A stretch of 64,000 bases of DNA from Lutjanus erythropterus (GCA_020091685.1 CM034595.1:43967851-44031850); one strand, 5' to 3'. Positions 1-13,371 are shown, counted from the stretch's first letter. Numbers and translations are program-made. The notes: generated from the sequence alone by a model not told the origin.

Positions 1-2231
1 CTGAAGGTATATTCAGAACAGCATTAAATTGTTAAATAACTTTACATGCTTTTCCAAGATTGCAAGTTATGTCAAAAACATAAATATTCAGCTGTGTGAC
101 ACAAATGTAATGACAATATATGAGAGACACAACCTGGGTTAGTTTACCATGGCCACTAAAGCCTTGTTTCCACTGCATGATGTGGCTCAACTCGGCTTGA
201 CCCAACTCAACTCACTTCTTGTACACTTTTCTCGATTAAATTTTTCACTGCAGACAGTAGGCCTGCCCCAACTTAAGATTTTCCTCGTCCACTAGTAGAA
301 GTGAGTTTAAACTGTTTATGATATTTAATTTAATTATTTAAATATATATTCCTCTGGGGCAGAAAATGTTTTGAGTTCCAGGGCTGATGATGCAGTATAA
401 TTTTTATTTACAAATTAATTCACTACAAACGTACTTCTTCAACCGTTTCACGTCTCTCCCGTTCATGTCTGAACTTGCTGTAGCTTCGTTGTCCTCGGAG
501 TCAGACTCCTGACCAGAGCTACTGGAAATCACATCGGGATTGTAATTATTCCCTCTTGTCAAACTGGCCCCCATCTGTCTTGGAAACTGTCTCAGTCTGC
601 GATCAACTAATAACCACTGATTGAACTTACTAGCTGATGGCAGTCCTGCACAGTTAGCAGCAGTGCACCAGCAAGTGAGATGTGTTTTACTTTTTGGAAC
701 AACGCCCTGAAACAGCACCCAAATGGAGTTGTTTTTAGGGAGCAGCCTAGGCAGATAGTGCCCCCTCAGTGTAGACCAGGATTCATAGCTGATAGCGACA
801 GTGATATTGAACTGCCGTGGCATCATCTTCAATGTGACAAACATGCATGTGGCTGTTTGTCACAGCAAGGAGACTGTGTTTCGGAAAAGGCTGATGGCAG
901 CAAAGCAAAAGACTGCAGAAGAACAGCAGGAGGGTTTGGGAAATTATATACCAGAGCACAAATGGCGAGATGACTCTGTTTCATGCTAAAAATCTAGTGA
1001 CAACTCTCTCTGAACAGGCAGCGGTCTGTAGTGTTTTCACTCCACCTTCTAGGATCAGCTGAGCTCATGTAGATCCTCAATCACGGTGATACCAAAACAA
1101 GGACCAGGTGCTATCCCTGCTATCCAACTTTTGCCAACAAAAAACAAAAAAGAGCAGCATGCTGATTTTGGTTTAGCAACAAAATAGACTGATGTATAAA
1201 AGAATTTTTCAGCCTGTTGTGTTTAAATGGAGGGACTTGCCAAGAGTCAGAAGATGGTGTCTGAGCATGCTCTTTTTGTGAGTTGCTTGAAAGAAGCGTG
1301 CCACAGGTTGGCCAGTACTCTTTGCACAAATTTGGATTTGACTATATATTTTAGCTTTGGTCATGTGAAATCCTGTCAGCCTGGTGCAATTCCTTGATCA
1401 AAGACAGACGTCACTAATTCATATACATATGAATGTCCCTTTAAGAGTGAGGTGTCAGAAGCACAGAGTCAAATATGTTAAACATCTTTTGTTTCTTGTG
1501 TTGATCAGAACAAAGTGCCCAGATGACGTGGAAGTCTGAGGCCCACTCCGTTCTGAAGCATCTTCTCCATCTCATCAGCCATCAGCTCCTCATCTCTCCT
1601 ACTCATCCTCCAATCTGTCCATCTTCAATTTCCACTGTCACTCCTGCATTCATCGCCTCCGCCGCTCCATCTCTCCCTCCCCTCCCTCATTACCCCCCAC
1701 CTCAGCACAAGGCTGTCAGAGTTTTAGGGATCCGGTGAGCTGTGAAATCGCACAAATTGCTGTTGCTTTGCATCTGGCCCGGCAACAGAGGGGGGAGATA
1801 GGCCGAGAGACAGAGAAAGAGAAAAAGAGAGAGGGAGATTTTATGCTTCAACACTTCTGAACCTGAATCGCCCCTCTCCCTCGCTGCCCCTTCCTCCCCT
1901 TATTCACTCAGACATGGACAAGCACACGCACAGCTGCAAGACTGCATATCTACCCACTACAGCCCAAATACCTCCCCCCCGTACACACACACACACAGTC
2001 AACTGCTTCACCCCCCACCATCACCACCACCACCTCTGAGCATGTGACCACACCACCGCCCTCGCCACCCTCACAGTAAAGACACCTCAACCACTTTGCT
2101 TCAGTGTGCGGGTCACTTCACAGAACAACTCGACGAGAGCCTGCAGTCCTCGAGAGGGATAAAACCCCTTCTCAACCTGAGGAGAGCTGTTTCAGCCACC
2201 TCTGCTAGAAAGAGCAACGTCCCCCACCCCC

Positions 2232-2232
<1 letters not shown>
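1..2232. other. Intergenic, no supported gene
   Basis: No gene is recognised here. Overlapping open frames exist on both strands at about 404-973 (146 codons on the minus strand, 97 and 62 codons on the plus strand). None has a recognisable domain, a splice context or a family resemblance, so they are treated as unassigned, possibly transposon-derived. From about 1,540 to 2,100 the sequence is rich in C and CT/CA runs. Confidence 0.5.

Positions 2233-2298
<66 letters not shown>
2233..2298. repeat. (AC)n microsatellite
   Basis: About 33 uninterrupted AC units follow a run of C. The long cysteine/valine or histidine/threonine frames across it are artefacts of the dinucleotide. Confidence 0.95.
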
Positions 2299-2300
<2 letters not shown>

Positions 2301-5300
2301 TCCCCCCTGGAGCACCCTCTGAGATATGACAAAAACTGGCAAAAGGTCACAAACATACATGTTGTAACTGTCTTTTTTTCTGTTCTCTTGTTCTACAGAA
2401 GTTAACAAGTAGGTGCCACAGTGTGGAGTACTGGAATAACTGACAGCTGTATTATCACATTTCTAAAATTTAAAAGTAAGAAACATGTTGGTTCATTTTT
2501 TGAAACCTATACTTAACATTCTCTAAACTGTAAGTGCAAATTACCCTTACTAATTTTTTTGCCTCTTTTCACTCTGTGCTCCAACAGCAGCTGAGCAAGC
2601 TTGGTACCTCAGTCAACTTCCTCCTTTCCTGTTTCCTGGACCTACATATGTTATGTGCTAGACTTATCTAAAAAAGAAGTCTAAAAGAAGAAGTTTAAAA
2701 GAAAACAAAATTTTGACTTCACCTCATTCTTTTAAAAACTGGATCGAACTAATGACCAACATAGCAAGTTATGAATGAGTAATTTTAATTTCTTCTTAGC
2801 CATGGGGATATTGGGAGGGTTAGATGGGCGGGGGTATTCATAATATGAAAATGTCCTAGTAAATGTCTTGCAGTGTTCATGTTTTAACTAAATGTTGGAC
2901 TTAAATATCGATTTAAAAAAAAAGAAAACAAAATTTTGGATACGGTAAAAAGATGTTGCTGGGTGACACTACATCTTAAGCTTTACTACATCTTAAGTCA
3001 GCTAATGTTACATAGCTAGTTATTCTACATCAATCATTAGCTAGCTAGTCAGCTAGTGTTTTGCTAACATTAGCTAACTTAAAATGTGACCCTATATGTC
3101 TTTTTATAGGAAAATAAAAAGGTTGACCAAGATATCAAGTTTCCTCAGCTGTTATTGGAGCACAGAGTGCAAAGGGGGCGGGACTTTCATGTTGCATGTC
3201 TGCAAAAGGTAGTAACTCACCCAAAACATTTCACCTATGCTTCAAAACTTTATTTTTGTGTCAGTAACTTGACCGATGCCACCAAAATGAAAAGTTGTTT
3301 TGTCACAAGCTGTGCTGCATACAATGTTTAAATGATTTTTTTTTTTTTTTACCTTGCCAGTCAACCCTGGAAATGTTTCTCATATGCAAATCTCTGTTTT
3401 GTTCTACTTTACTTTTGACACTGACTGTTTCCTGTATTGTAAAAGAATGTCAGTTTCATCCAGCTGAATGTTCCTGTGCATCACACTGAGCTGTCTAAAT
3501 TCAGAACAGTATTTAACCAGGAAAAGTCAATACTATACAATACTGAAGTACACATAAAAAGTACATGAACATTTATATGTACACATTACTTTTATTCATG
3601 TTGCAATATGGTACATGAACTGCAAACAGACAATTCACCTTTGATTTTTCATGTTAAGTCATACAGTAATTAAAGTTTGCCAAAAAATTACATTGATTCC
3701 AAAAAAACAGCAGACAACACAACCGTTCCATGTCACAGATATTCATTGAATATACGTCCATCTGACAGATTTTGACCCTTTTTTGATTGAATGGATCATT
3801 TTGCACACGATGACTCAATGTTGAGAAGGTGTGGACAGTCTGACAGTTTCACTAAGAGTCAATTCATCAGTTTTGTTCAGCAGCCATGTCCAAAGTGTAA
3901 CTGTACAAACTGTAGACAGTTGTATGAACATTTTGTACATGTGCCAAAACATGAAATTTGCTGGAATAAATGAGACATTCAAACCTAGTGTGAAGCAGAT
4001 TAATTGTTCAGAGATTTGAACTTACTGTTTTTGGAAAACAACAAAGAACTGTTTTTGGAAATATAATTTTCATTCAACAACTGAGCCAATGTGACTTTAT
4101 TTTCACATGAGACGTATTGGAATGAAGTTATCACAATGCAGATGATGGAATACCAACTGGACACGTATAGAATATGATATTATAGATCTGACATTATGTA
4201 AAGGTACAACAAAGACATGTTGGGTTCATTAAGAAAGTAAAATAAGTAAATAACAAAAAGACAAACATGAAAGGAAAAGCTTTTTTGACACTGAGTGTTT
4301 GGGGAACTGTACCAACAACTTGTCATATTACTAGTAGTGGTAAACTAATTGCAAAGAATTGAATTACTATAATTAAGGTATATTTTGGCTTTTTTTTTTT
4401 TATATATGTTTATGTGTATATTTAAAGTCTGTAATTTTACTCTTATTTAAGCATTATACTTTGTAATCTACTTAACCACTTTTAAAATCATGATTTGTTA
4501 CTGACTCAGTACATGTAGATTATAATTTGAATTAATATCCAAACCTTTCATCTGTATTCTTCTAGCCAATGAGGCTCTCTGATTGCAAACCATGACAGAC
4601 AAAACAAAACAAAAACAGAAACCCATTTAGATTGAATGGCTGCTATTGATAATACCTTAACATCAACGGTTAAAAAGTAACTAATATTCTAGTTTAGTAG
4701 TTTTGAGAATACTTAGCACTTTTACTTAAGCTTTTTTTAAACATCAGTACTTGTAGTTGAGTAATATTTCAGTAATGTAACAACACTTGAGTACACATTT
4801 TCATTACTCTATCTATTGCTGCTTACTCACTAAGACGTGTGTTAGGTATCTTGTTATTGAAAGCTCCTTCGTGCACTGCATCCTGTCCTGCAGCTCACTT
4901 TATGGAGGATTCAGGTGACACTCGTTCACTGACTGCTACAAGGACAAAAAGACTGGTGCACAGCACAAAGTAAGTCCACACTCATGTACACAAACAGGCA
5001 TAATCAGGGCACACAAGGCTGCCCAAATGCAGAGACGTTTTGTCCTTTACATGAAGCAAAACTATCTATACTGCCCTCCAGTGGAGAAAGTCCTCTACTG
5101 CTCCATGCTGAGGTGCTCTGCAGTGCAGCCTCACACAAAACTAAAGTTGAAACATTTGCATTTTGTTCTGTATTTTTATATTATTACAGAAGACTTTTCA
5201 TACAGACAACATGTGAGGATCTATGATTAATAAAAACATGATATTATCTTCAGGTTTTAGATATTAAAGCTTCAGACTTCTGGGGAATTTGTAATGCTAC

Positions 5301-6484
5301 AGATCTCTATTTTGAATAAAACTTCTAAAACCACAAATCTATCAAAATATATATAAATAGTGTGTTAGACAGTGATAGAGAGATAGTGAATATGTTGTAT
5401 TATTATACAATCAACTTAATTTTGTATTTAGTGTCATGAAAATCCTTCAAACGTTTGAAATGCATATTTTACTACTTTTTATTAGACTTTTTTGTGACAT
5501 GCGGATATACTGGCAGTTTACTAAAAGAAAACCTATTGTAGTATCCCAAATCTGAAAGTGGACAAGGGGAGGAGTCAAGCATGTTAGATGTGCAACATCC
5601 TGCAGCACTGACAACCTTTGTTGTTCACAGTAAACTTACTAATATAGTGAGAGAAATATACTCTTATGTCCTATGCTGTTCATTGTATGTGAGGGGGTTG
5701 TATTCGTGTACAGTTCTTGTTTCCTGTTTTTCTTGTTTTGATCTCATCAAAAAGTAACAGTGCTATTTTTACACAGTTTTTCTAACATTGTAGTTTCTTT
5801 TCAAATAACTCCTCTGGAACTGGTTGGGTTTATTGCCTTTCTCAAGGGCACTGCTTGTATTGCAAAAGAAAAGGCAATATATTTGTGTGTCATCTTTTGA
5901 TTTGAATAGAAATAAGTAACTCAGGCTATTCAAATTCTTTACTTAAATAAAAGGGTCAACAAAACAGAAACGGGCTATAAAATGTAAAGTACCAGAAGTG
6001 ACACTGCTTATTTCACAGTGTTCATATTAGGCCACGATCATTCAGGACACATCTCCGAATGCAGATGCAGGTTTTCTCATTAAACAGATATGCTACCAAA
6101 CCGTGTGTTTGGGTTGCACTGCATTTTGTGCTGCTTTTTCCCACTCTGTATCACAAGGGGTTAATTCGTTTTAAGTGGCAACAAAGGTCAACATTTTTAC
6201 TACATCCTCTGTACAGGATCAGTTCCTCGATTGGCTTTGAGTCTGAACATCAAGAGCTTCAGTCAGGAGGAACGCTGCAGTGCTTTCTGTGTGACCAGCC
6301 TTAAACTGTAAGTATCTTTAATGTTCTAACAGGCCTAACTACTCCATATACTGTGGAGAAAACATGTTTTATGAGCTTTTTGTATTATATTTATACAATA
6401 TTTATAATATATTTTATTATTTATTACATTTTGTATTATTATCTATCCAGGATCTCTGCATATGTAGCCTACCTAGTTATTTTA
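2299..6484. other. Intergenic AT-rich sequence with repeat debris
   Basis: No gene is recognised. It includes a GCTAGCTAG-rich stretch near 3,000-3,080, common in fish transposon debris. At about 4,440-4,800 and 5,900-6,000 there are pieces of the dispersed family whose hallmark is ACTTAAGTAAAAGTA or its complement. Short open frames at 3,295-3,489, 3,791-4,019 and 4,984-5,230 have no coding signature that I can recognise. Confidence 0.5.
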
Positions 6485-6960
6485 AGTGGTGGAAGAAGTA
6501 CTCTGATCCTTTACTCAAGTAAAAGTGGAAATACCTTGGTCTAAAACTGAAAAGAAAAACAGAAATATTTGCAAACTGTACTTTAAAGAATCAAAAGTAA
6601 ATGTACTCATTATACAGAATGGCTCTTTCACAGTATTATATTCAGTATTTCTCAAACAACCACTTAGTATTCAGCATTGCTGCCAAAAATATTGTGGTCC
6701 AGATCTGCACTCGTCTTTGTAATAGTTCCTGTTTGGAGCCAGGATTGCAGGTTTTTTTTTTTTATCGCACTCATTTTCAATCTCTTCATTTTACCTCAGC
6801 ATACCAACAGGCCATTACAGTATAGCTGTATAATCATATAGCCAATAATCATAAGTACAACATTTCCCTCTGAAATGTCATGGAGTCAAAGTATAAAGTA
6901 GCATAGAATTGAAATACTCAAGTAAAGTACACCTATATCAAAATCATACTTAAGTAAGTC
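6485..6960. repeat. Dispersed repeat of the 'TACTCAAGTAAAAGT' family
   Basis: One end reads GTGGTGGAAGAAGTACTC followed by TTTACTCAAGTAAAAGT. The other end (about 6,895-6,955) carries AAAGTAGCATAGAATTGAAA and CTCAAGTAAAGTAC. Related pieces occur at about 4,440-4,800, 38,715-38,830 and 47,565-47,660. This is a recurring non-coding family typical of percomorph genomes; its class is not established here. Confidence 0.55.
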
Positions 6961-8173
6961 TACAGAAAATCCCCCAAAATAAGTTATAAATAAATACAGG
7001 CATAAATTTGTTTCAAAAAATTAGAAATAAATTGATCATTCTGTTTTATATTGATTTACCTTGCATTAAATCCCTTAACTTAAAAGAGCAATTTGGGGCA
7101 CTAAATTTGATCAATATAATGTTTATTAGATCACAGATGAGACAAAAAATACACTGGGAAAAAATATACAGGCTTTAGTGGATGTAGCTTGGGGTTGGGC
7201 CTCACCGTTTACTATACAAAAAACAAAACAAAACAAAACAAAAAACAACGTTTATTTACCAGTTAGGGTGAAACTGGATTATATTTTATGGAGAAATTAA
7301 ATCAGGGAGGTAAATAAGTAGGAGAATGAATACAATTGGTAAATAAATATAGAAGCAAATTAGTTGTGGCACCTACAGTCCTCCACAATTAGCTAACAGC
7401 TAATGTAAGCTAGGTTAAGCACAAATACAACTAGCGTTAGCTTAGTGTTGAAACTTACAGGAAGCAGTCGTCATCCACGCGTTGCTGACGTAGATGTAGG
7501 TTCATATTGGGCCTCCTCTCACTTTTAATTTAATACTTGTTAATGAAAGCAAATCGTCAAAAGTTGACATGTCATCTGCCATCAGTGACAACATCCCACT
7601 TGTTGTGCTACTAGTTATTTTACTAACCTAGCTAACCGTTAGACAGTTAGCGAGTCAACGGTTAGCCATTTTTTCCCAGGCGAGCACAATCATGACGCCG
7701 GTTATACTCTGACTCTGATTGGTTAGGACTTGTTGCTTTCGTTGGATTGGGTTGGTTTAGCGAATCAGAAGCAGACTAGGGCGGGTCGTGCCTTCGCCAT
7801 CCTGGGGAAAAAAATGTCGGTATCGATTAGCTGTTAGGCTATTTATCAAAAGTGAATGACTCCATAATGTTCAAGTTACAACTGTATGACGCTACACAAG
7901 AGCAGGTTTTCGTTTTATATGCTGTAAACGTGGAAAAAACAAGTGGAGGGACAACAAGTGGATTTAAGGTTGGAGCAAAGTGAAAATGAAGAGATGTTTT
8001 TTGTGTTTTTGATGTTTCAGACTTGTCCTCGGGGAGGAACCAGGTCAGAACTGATTCAAACTCCGACAGCAGCAAGATGTGAAAACGAAAGGAGCAAAAC
8101 ATAACGGAGTTCCCCAGTGAGTACATGACTGGATAGTATTGTGGTTTTACCGCATATTCCCGTCACTGAAATT

Positions 8174-8175
<2 letters not shown>
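6961..8175. other. Intergenic, no supported gene
   Basis: No exon is recognised. A short (AAAAC)n run lies near 7,220-7,245. From about 7,660 to 7,810 the sequence is more CpG-rich and contains an ATTGG/CCAAT-like box near 7,718, which could be promoter-like, but no transcript can be attached to it. Confidence 0.4.

Positions 8176-8235
<60 letters not shown>
8176..8235. repeat. (GT)n microsatellite
   Basis: About 30 GT units, followed by a short GA-rich run (AGAGAGAGAGAG) near 8,241-8,252. Confidence 0.95.
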
Positions 8236-8237
<2 letters not shown>

Positions 8238-8750
8238 GTAAGAGAGAGAGAGTGTGTGTGACAGTCAACAATATTTCTTCAACAGTATTTGGTTATTTTG
8301 AAAGTAATAATAGTGATATTGTCTAGGGGACTGTTTTTACCCCAAAATTCCAGAGAACTTCCCCAAGTTTTATCTGGTCATGTGCCTTTTGAGAAGCCAT
8401 GTTTAAGTCCACAAAAACCCTCATTTAAAATAAAATTATTGTCATTCATTTTTATTACTCTTTTATTTCTATTTACATAACATACAACATAAAACTAGCA
8501 AAAACATAAAATAATGAAATAATGTAGAATAAAGACAATAATGTATTTAGTTGGCAGATTTTAAAGCAGGTTTAAGGTTTTATTGTGGGCTTGTAACACA
8601 TTTAAAGCTGTTTTGTCTATCTGTTTTTCATGATAAAAAAAGTCAGATTGTGATCATGCTCATGGGACAAGTTGTTGACAGAGTGATGTCACAGTGTTAC
8701 GCACAGCAACAAGCGTGGCTGAAAGTGAGAGTAACGTTGCTGCTGGCTTT

Positions 8751-8969
8751 ATGGTGGAGGAGTTGGTTGCAAAAAGGGAAGCAGCTTCAGTAGTGGAGAG
8801 CTGGTTTGGTTACAAAGGAACAGATATACAATGAAGCATGGTTATATTTAAGAAGTGCAAAAACAGTAACAACAAAAGGGGCAATGCAACAAACTCATTT
8901 CATCACTTTAAAGCAGAAGAAGCACAAGGAGCCAGAAAACCAGCAAGTAAAGCTCAACAGCTGTTCTGA
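8751..8969 (+). pseudogene. hAT/ZBED transposase N-terminal relic (BED zinc finger)
   Basis: A 72-codon frame opens with an ATG at 8,751 and closes with TGA at 8,967-8,969, but it has an in-frame TGA at 8,832-8,834. Around that stop it reads SWFGYKGTDIQ, then FKKCKN, then GNATNSFHHFKAEE. This is the layout of the BED-type zinc finger of hAT transposases (CxxC, then GN-T-NL--HL---H). The first cysteine of the CxxC pair is Phe and the last histidine is absent, so the finger could not bind zinc normally. No downstream hATC dimerisation domain was seen. It is a decayed mobile-element fragment rather than a host ZBED gene. Family assignment is from recalled motif layout. Confidence 0.55.
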
Positions 8970-10872
8970 GTTCTAAACCAAAACTAATTTTCAGTGTTTT
9001 GTCATATCGTCAAGATTATTGTTATCACAGAATGGCATCATCTGGGGCAGTAACTCCCACCCCTATGAGTAATGTCCTCACCTCCATAGCAGAGGTAGAA
9101 TCATTCAGTGTTTGACCTCCAGTTTCTCCAGAACAGTTGTTGACCTGATATTTCAGTCTGGTCAGAATCTACTTCCCCCTCACATGAAGACATGGTTCCT
9201 TCTTTGTTCACAAACATCTTTGTCTCTCTGTCTTGGTACAGCAACACCTCCACCAGTCCCTGCAGAGTGCAACAGTGGCAATTCTGCAACATTTGCACTT
9301 TATGTGGCGCTTCAGCATAATCAAGTCCTCAAGTGAACAAGAAAGACTCACATGCCAGTGTGTCACCAGCCATGTGACTGTCTTTATCAGACTGGGGACG
9401 AGTGAGAAGAGGATCGCAGAATAACAACCACAAAGGTAGATTATCTCTCACACAACTATTTTTTTCCTTGTTTTAAAGTAACAGGTGCTCAAATTTTTAT
9501 TTAATTTGAAGCTAGCGATGTGTCAGTCACCACCTGTTACCATTGTACCTTAATACTTATTTTATTCTGCACTTGATAACTTTGCGCACAAGTGACTCTT
9601 TAACTAGAGCGCACCATGGAGCTGAAAGAGGCAAAAGATGTAATGTTCAAGGTTAAATATTTCAACACACAATATGTCATTTCTGCCGCTGCAGGGTCTC
9701 TCACATTAAAACAAAAAAACTTGTTACATGTTACATATTATAGATTTCAGTCATTGAAAAACAAGTAAGAGGTAAATTTGACTCTTTATTCATCAAAGAA
9801 TATTTCCAGTTAATCAAATCAGATGTGATATAATATTGCATTTGATTTACACATAATGTGAGAGATATCTTAATAACTTACCAAAACTGCATGCTGGTAT
9901 ATACAAGAACAAATGCTGTAACAAAAACCTCCTGACTTAAGATAGCAGAGGACAACAAAGACAGACAGCCTGCTTTTACAACACAACTTCATATCTGCAG
10001 TTATTTAGTGGAAATAGGCAAAACTGAAAATAAAGTATATAAAATATGACACTGGAAATCTATTGCCTCCATTTCCTACTTAATTTTCCATGTCACATCT
10101 GCATTTTGTCCTCCTTCAGTTTCAGTTTTTTTATAAACCAGCCTGGTGTTTCTCTTTGTGCTGATTATCACCAAAAGTTTCACATATCAGTGTTTTTCTC
10201 ACAGAGAGAATGAGCCAACGTAAGAGAAACCAGTTTCTCCTCTTTGGGAACAAAACTGAAAACGTTATGTCTGCACTCATCTTAAATGTTGCGCAAACAA
10301 TGCTTTCTGCTGTCTGTGGTCGGTATGTTAAAAATAAAAAATAACTCAGAAAAACAGAAACCACTGAAAGTTAAGGAAGTGCAGTTACAGTGTATTCTAT
10401 AGTTCACTGAAGAGCATCGAAACAATGAGAGGAACTGTGAAGTGCAGCAGGTTAAACCTCCTAACAGTGACCTCTAGTGGCAGTAAAGTGTGTGTACAAG
10501 ACACAGCAGCTGTATTTAGACTGTATGCTTTAGGCATTAACCTTCAGCAGTTTGGTCTGAAGCCGCTGAACTTGACCTGAGGCTCTAACTGTTCCTGTGT
10601 TACAGGATAATGAAAGATGGTCAGCAGACATGGGGGATGCATCCTCTCCTTTTGACCCTTCTTAAAAGCAGCTACAGCACATCTGGACTGCAGCTGCTGA
10701 TAATCTACAGCTTATTTTCTTTCCAGTTGAAAAAAAAATAAAATGCTGATTTGAGGTGATGCTGTCAGATGTCCACACAACAGTCCAACACCCAAATATG
10801 TTTAATTTACTACAATGTAAGATTAGAAAAAAAGCAGCTAATTCTCTATTTGAGAAGCTTGAACTGTCACAG
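8970..10872. other. Intergenic, no supported gene
   Basis: No gene, RNA or clear repeat boundary is recognised. Short frames at 9,101-9,424 and 10,131-10,364 on either strand have no family resemblance or splice context. Confidence 0.45.
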
Positions 10873-10972
10873 TGTTTCCCCTATAGTGTATTTGGCAGGG
10901 AGCCCCGCCCTCCCAACAGGACGCCCCGCCCTCCCAACAGACGCCCCGCCCTCCCAACAGGACGCCCACACA
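10873..10972. repeat. GC-rich tandem repeat, possibly the end of a hAT-like element
   Basis: A unit of 20-21 bp containing GCCCCGCCCTCCCAACAG is repeated about three and a half times from 10,901 to 10,970. Just upstream, near 10,871, lies CAGTGTTTCCCC, which resembles a hAT terminal inverted repeat. No matching opposite end was found nearby. The unit contains CCCGCCC, a GC-box-type sequence. Confidence 0.6.
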
Positions 10973-11519
10973 GAAATTCAAGTTGTAGATTTTTTTTAAA
11001 TTCCATTATTTAATTTATATTTTAAAACGGCCTATAACATGTGTTCTTTTTATCAAATAAAAAAGCTAACTCTAATTTGTGTGATTTCAGAGTTGGATGC
11101 GTTGCTGTCGTTTCATTACATTCATTTCAATGCATTTCTCCTCTCCTCTGTGACGGGCGGGTCTCCCCCCCCTCGCTCCTCTCTCACAGCAGACACCGAT
11201 GCACCGGTACAGACACACCCACCCACACTCAGAGAGCCGAGGAGAGACAGTTTCAGACCGTTCAGGTGAAAAAAACACCAACAAACAAAGTGTTAGCCAA
11301 AATGAGAGCATCTCTCCCAGCCCCGACCACAGCGCTCGTCAATCTCCTGCCCCTGTTAACGTCGCCACGACTAGACCCAAACACACCTGTTCAGCCCTCC
11401 CACCGAAGCACGCAGTAAAAAGCTGCAGACGGGTCACCAGTCAGTCTGACTTTGATCCAACATGGCTGTCAGACTGTAGATACTCCACATGGCTGGACAA
11501 GAGTGAACTGATTAATGAA

Positions 11520-11587
11520 GATGGATGGATGGATGGATGGATGGATGATGGATGGATGGATGGATGGATGGATGGATGGATGGATGG
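11520..11587. repeat. (ATGG)n tetranucleotide microsatellite
   Basis: About 16 copies of ATGG/GATG with one imperfect unit at 11,547. It creates a long spurious frame rich in Met, Asp, Gly and Trp. Confidence 0.95.
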
Positions 11588-13290
11588 CAGCACGGCGTCA
11601 GGATTTTAATTTTGGGTGGGCCACGGTAACTTCGGATGGGCCTTTTAATTACAAAAGTTAACACTGTTTCCAACTGGTAATCTCACTTTAAATTTAAGTT
11701 TTTATTTATTTCAAATGGCACAGGATATCTCAGTTTATTTAGAAAACTGTCATTTTATTCCTTTTAATGTATTTTCATTTGATCTGGCTGGATTACTCTT
11801 TAAATTGATTGTAAGGAGAGAGAGAAGCGAAGCGATCAGAATAATGGGTGAGCTACAATGACTTTTAACAGGAGAGAGAGCGCGCGGTAATGGGGTCCTA
11901 GTGTCAGTGGTAACATTTGTGTTTACTGGACTGTTCAATGTGAAAATGCTGCAGCTCCAGTTGTTCCCAGGTTTAAATGTCCAGTGTGTGAGATTCACAG
12001 GGGTTTCTCAGCAGAAATGTGATATTGCATTCATAAGTATGTTTTCAGTAGTGCATAAAAAAACAGAAAATAAGAACTGCCGTCTTTCTGTTACCTTAGA
12101 GTGAGTTGATAATATCTACGGAGGGCGTGGGTCCTCTTTCACGGACGCCATGCTGCACAAGTTGCACAGCCACCTTAAGTTCTCGTACACGCTTAGAACG
12201 GGGGGTGAGGTGAAAGGTTTGCTCGCCACTTGATACCATTAAATCCTGCGCACTTAAGTGTCCTTTAAGACCAGCGCTTGGCTCAAGAGCAATAATAGGA
12301 ACAGCTTTTTTGTTCAGTTTGTGCTTTTGTCACATATTGCTTATGTGGTTCAGAGCACTACAGGTGTAAAGCTTTGTGTAGTTTTTCTCTGATAGCATGA
12401 CATTTGGCTTTGACTAATACAGAGACATTAAATGAGACACGTCTGCACACCTACGTGGTGATTTGAATACCACAAAGGCCCACCCAGTATACAAAAATCC
12501 TGTTATTGTGCTGTAGTGTGTATTGTGTGCATTTAGATGAAATGTTACACTCATTCTTATGGTTCAACTCCTGGTGAAGAGAGCGTATAGCTCAAAATGC
12601 TCTGGAGTTAATTACATTTTGAGAAAATGTAATTATTAAGAGTGAGCGCGGAGGGGCTGCACAGCCAGATGATGACTCATTTAGCTTCATACAAGACACA
12701 CTCTGCTGGAAACTGCTGAAAACCCCAAATAAACTGTTATTGTAGAGTGTAGGTGTGTGATAAGGGTCTTTTGAAAAGTATCAAAAAGCATCTCTCGTGT
12801 CAGTGTTTCAAATCATTTCAGTACTGAAACATGTATTGGTCGTGTTTTGAGTAAATGTTAAAAATGATACGAGCAAGGAGGTACTTTGTAATAATACATT
12901 TTGCATCAGCCAGTAGAAGATAAATTATTTGGGAAAGAGTTTGTGTATGTTCCTGTCATTTCCTTAACTGAAAATGGATTTAGTACTTGTTCTCTATAAA
13001 GAAAAATAAAATTATATATATGTTTATATATTATATATATTTTTGAGATGATGTAAATATTTTGTTGTCTGCTTGGGTGTCATAAAAATAATGACTAAAT
13101 GATTTTGTAGATAATAATTTCAGTTTCCTGTTGACTCTTTATTCGTCTCGGGTTAACTATTGCATATTCATAGCAGCAGTGTGGATGTGGTGGGGAGGCA
13201 CCACACAGACGCCGCTAAAGGGTCTGAAACCACATCCTTAGTCACGCCACTGATGATGACGCGTTTGCTCTGACATTGTTCCACTAAAGA
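11588..13290. repeat. Repeat-derived sequence upstream of il21r
   Basis: The stretch contains several recognisable scraps. GGGTGGGCC (about 11,615) and GGCCCACCC (about 12,477) are in opposite orientation and could be the ends of one element of about 0.9 kb. At about 12,118-12,240 there is a fragment with GGAGGGCGTGGGTCCTCTTT and GCCATG, related to a better copy at about 31,495-31,720. No coding exon is recognised. Confidence 0.4.
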
Positions 13291-13371
13291 TTCTCACACA
13301 GGCGTCAGTGCTCTGATGACTCTGGTAAACTTCTTAACTGATCCAGTGGCAGAATTTTAAATTCAACAGAG
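13291..13371 (+). other. il21r: Probable untranslated first exon of il21r
   Basis: The sequence ending CAACAGAG at 13,371 is followed by a strong donor, GTAAGA. The next good acceptor, GATAACAG before CAGGTCGTCCCCATGG at about 13,769-13,771, leads straight into the coding start. The 5' edge is a guess because no promoter element fixes it. cDNA ends would settle this. Confidence 0.4.

Noticed and set aside
7660-7820. CpG-richer patch considered as a promoter of an upstream gene
   Set aside because: No transcript, exon or start codon in a coding frame can be attached to it on either strand.
11041-11609. 125- and 136-codon plus-strand open frames
   Set aside because: Their ends run through the GATG microsatellite and the remainder is Pro/Ser/Arg-rich with no conserved pattern.
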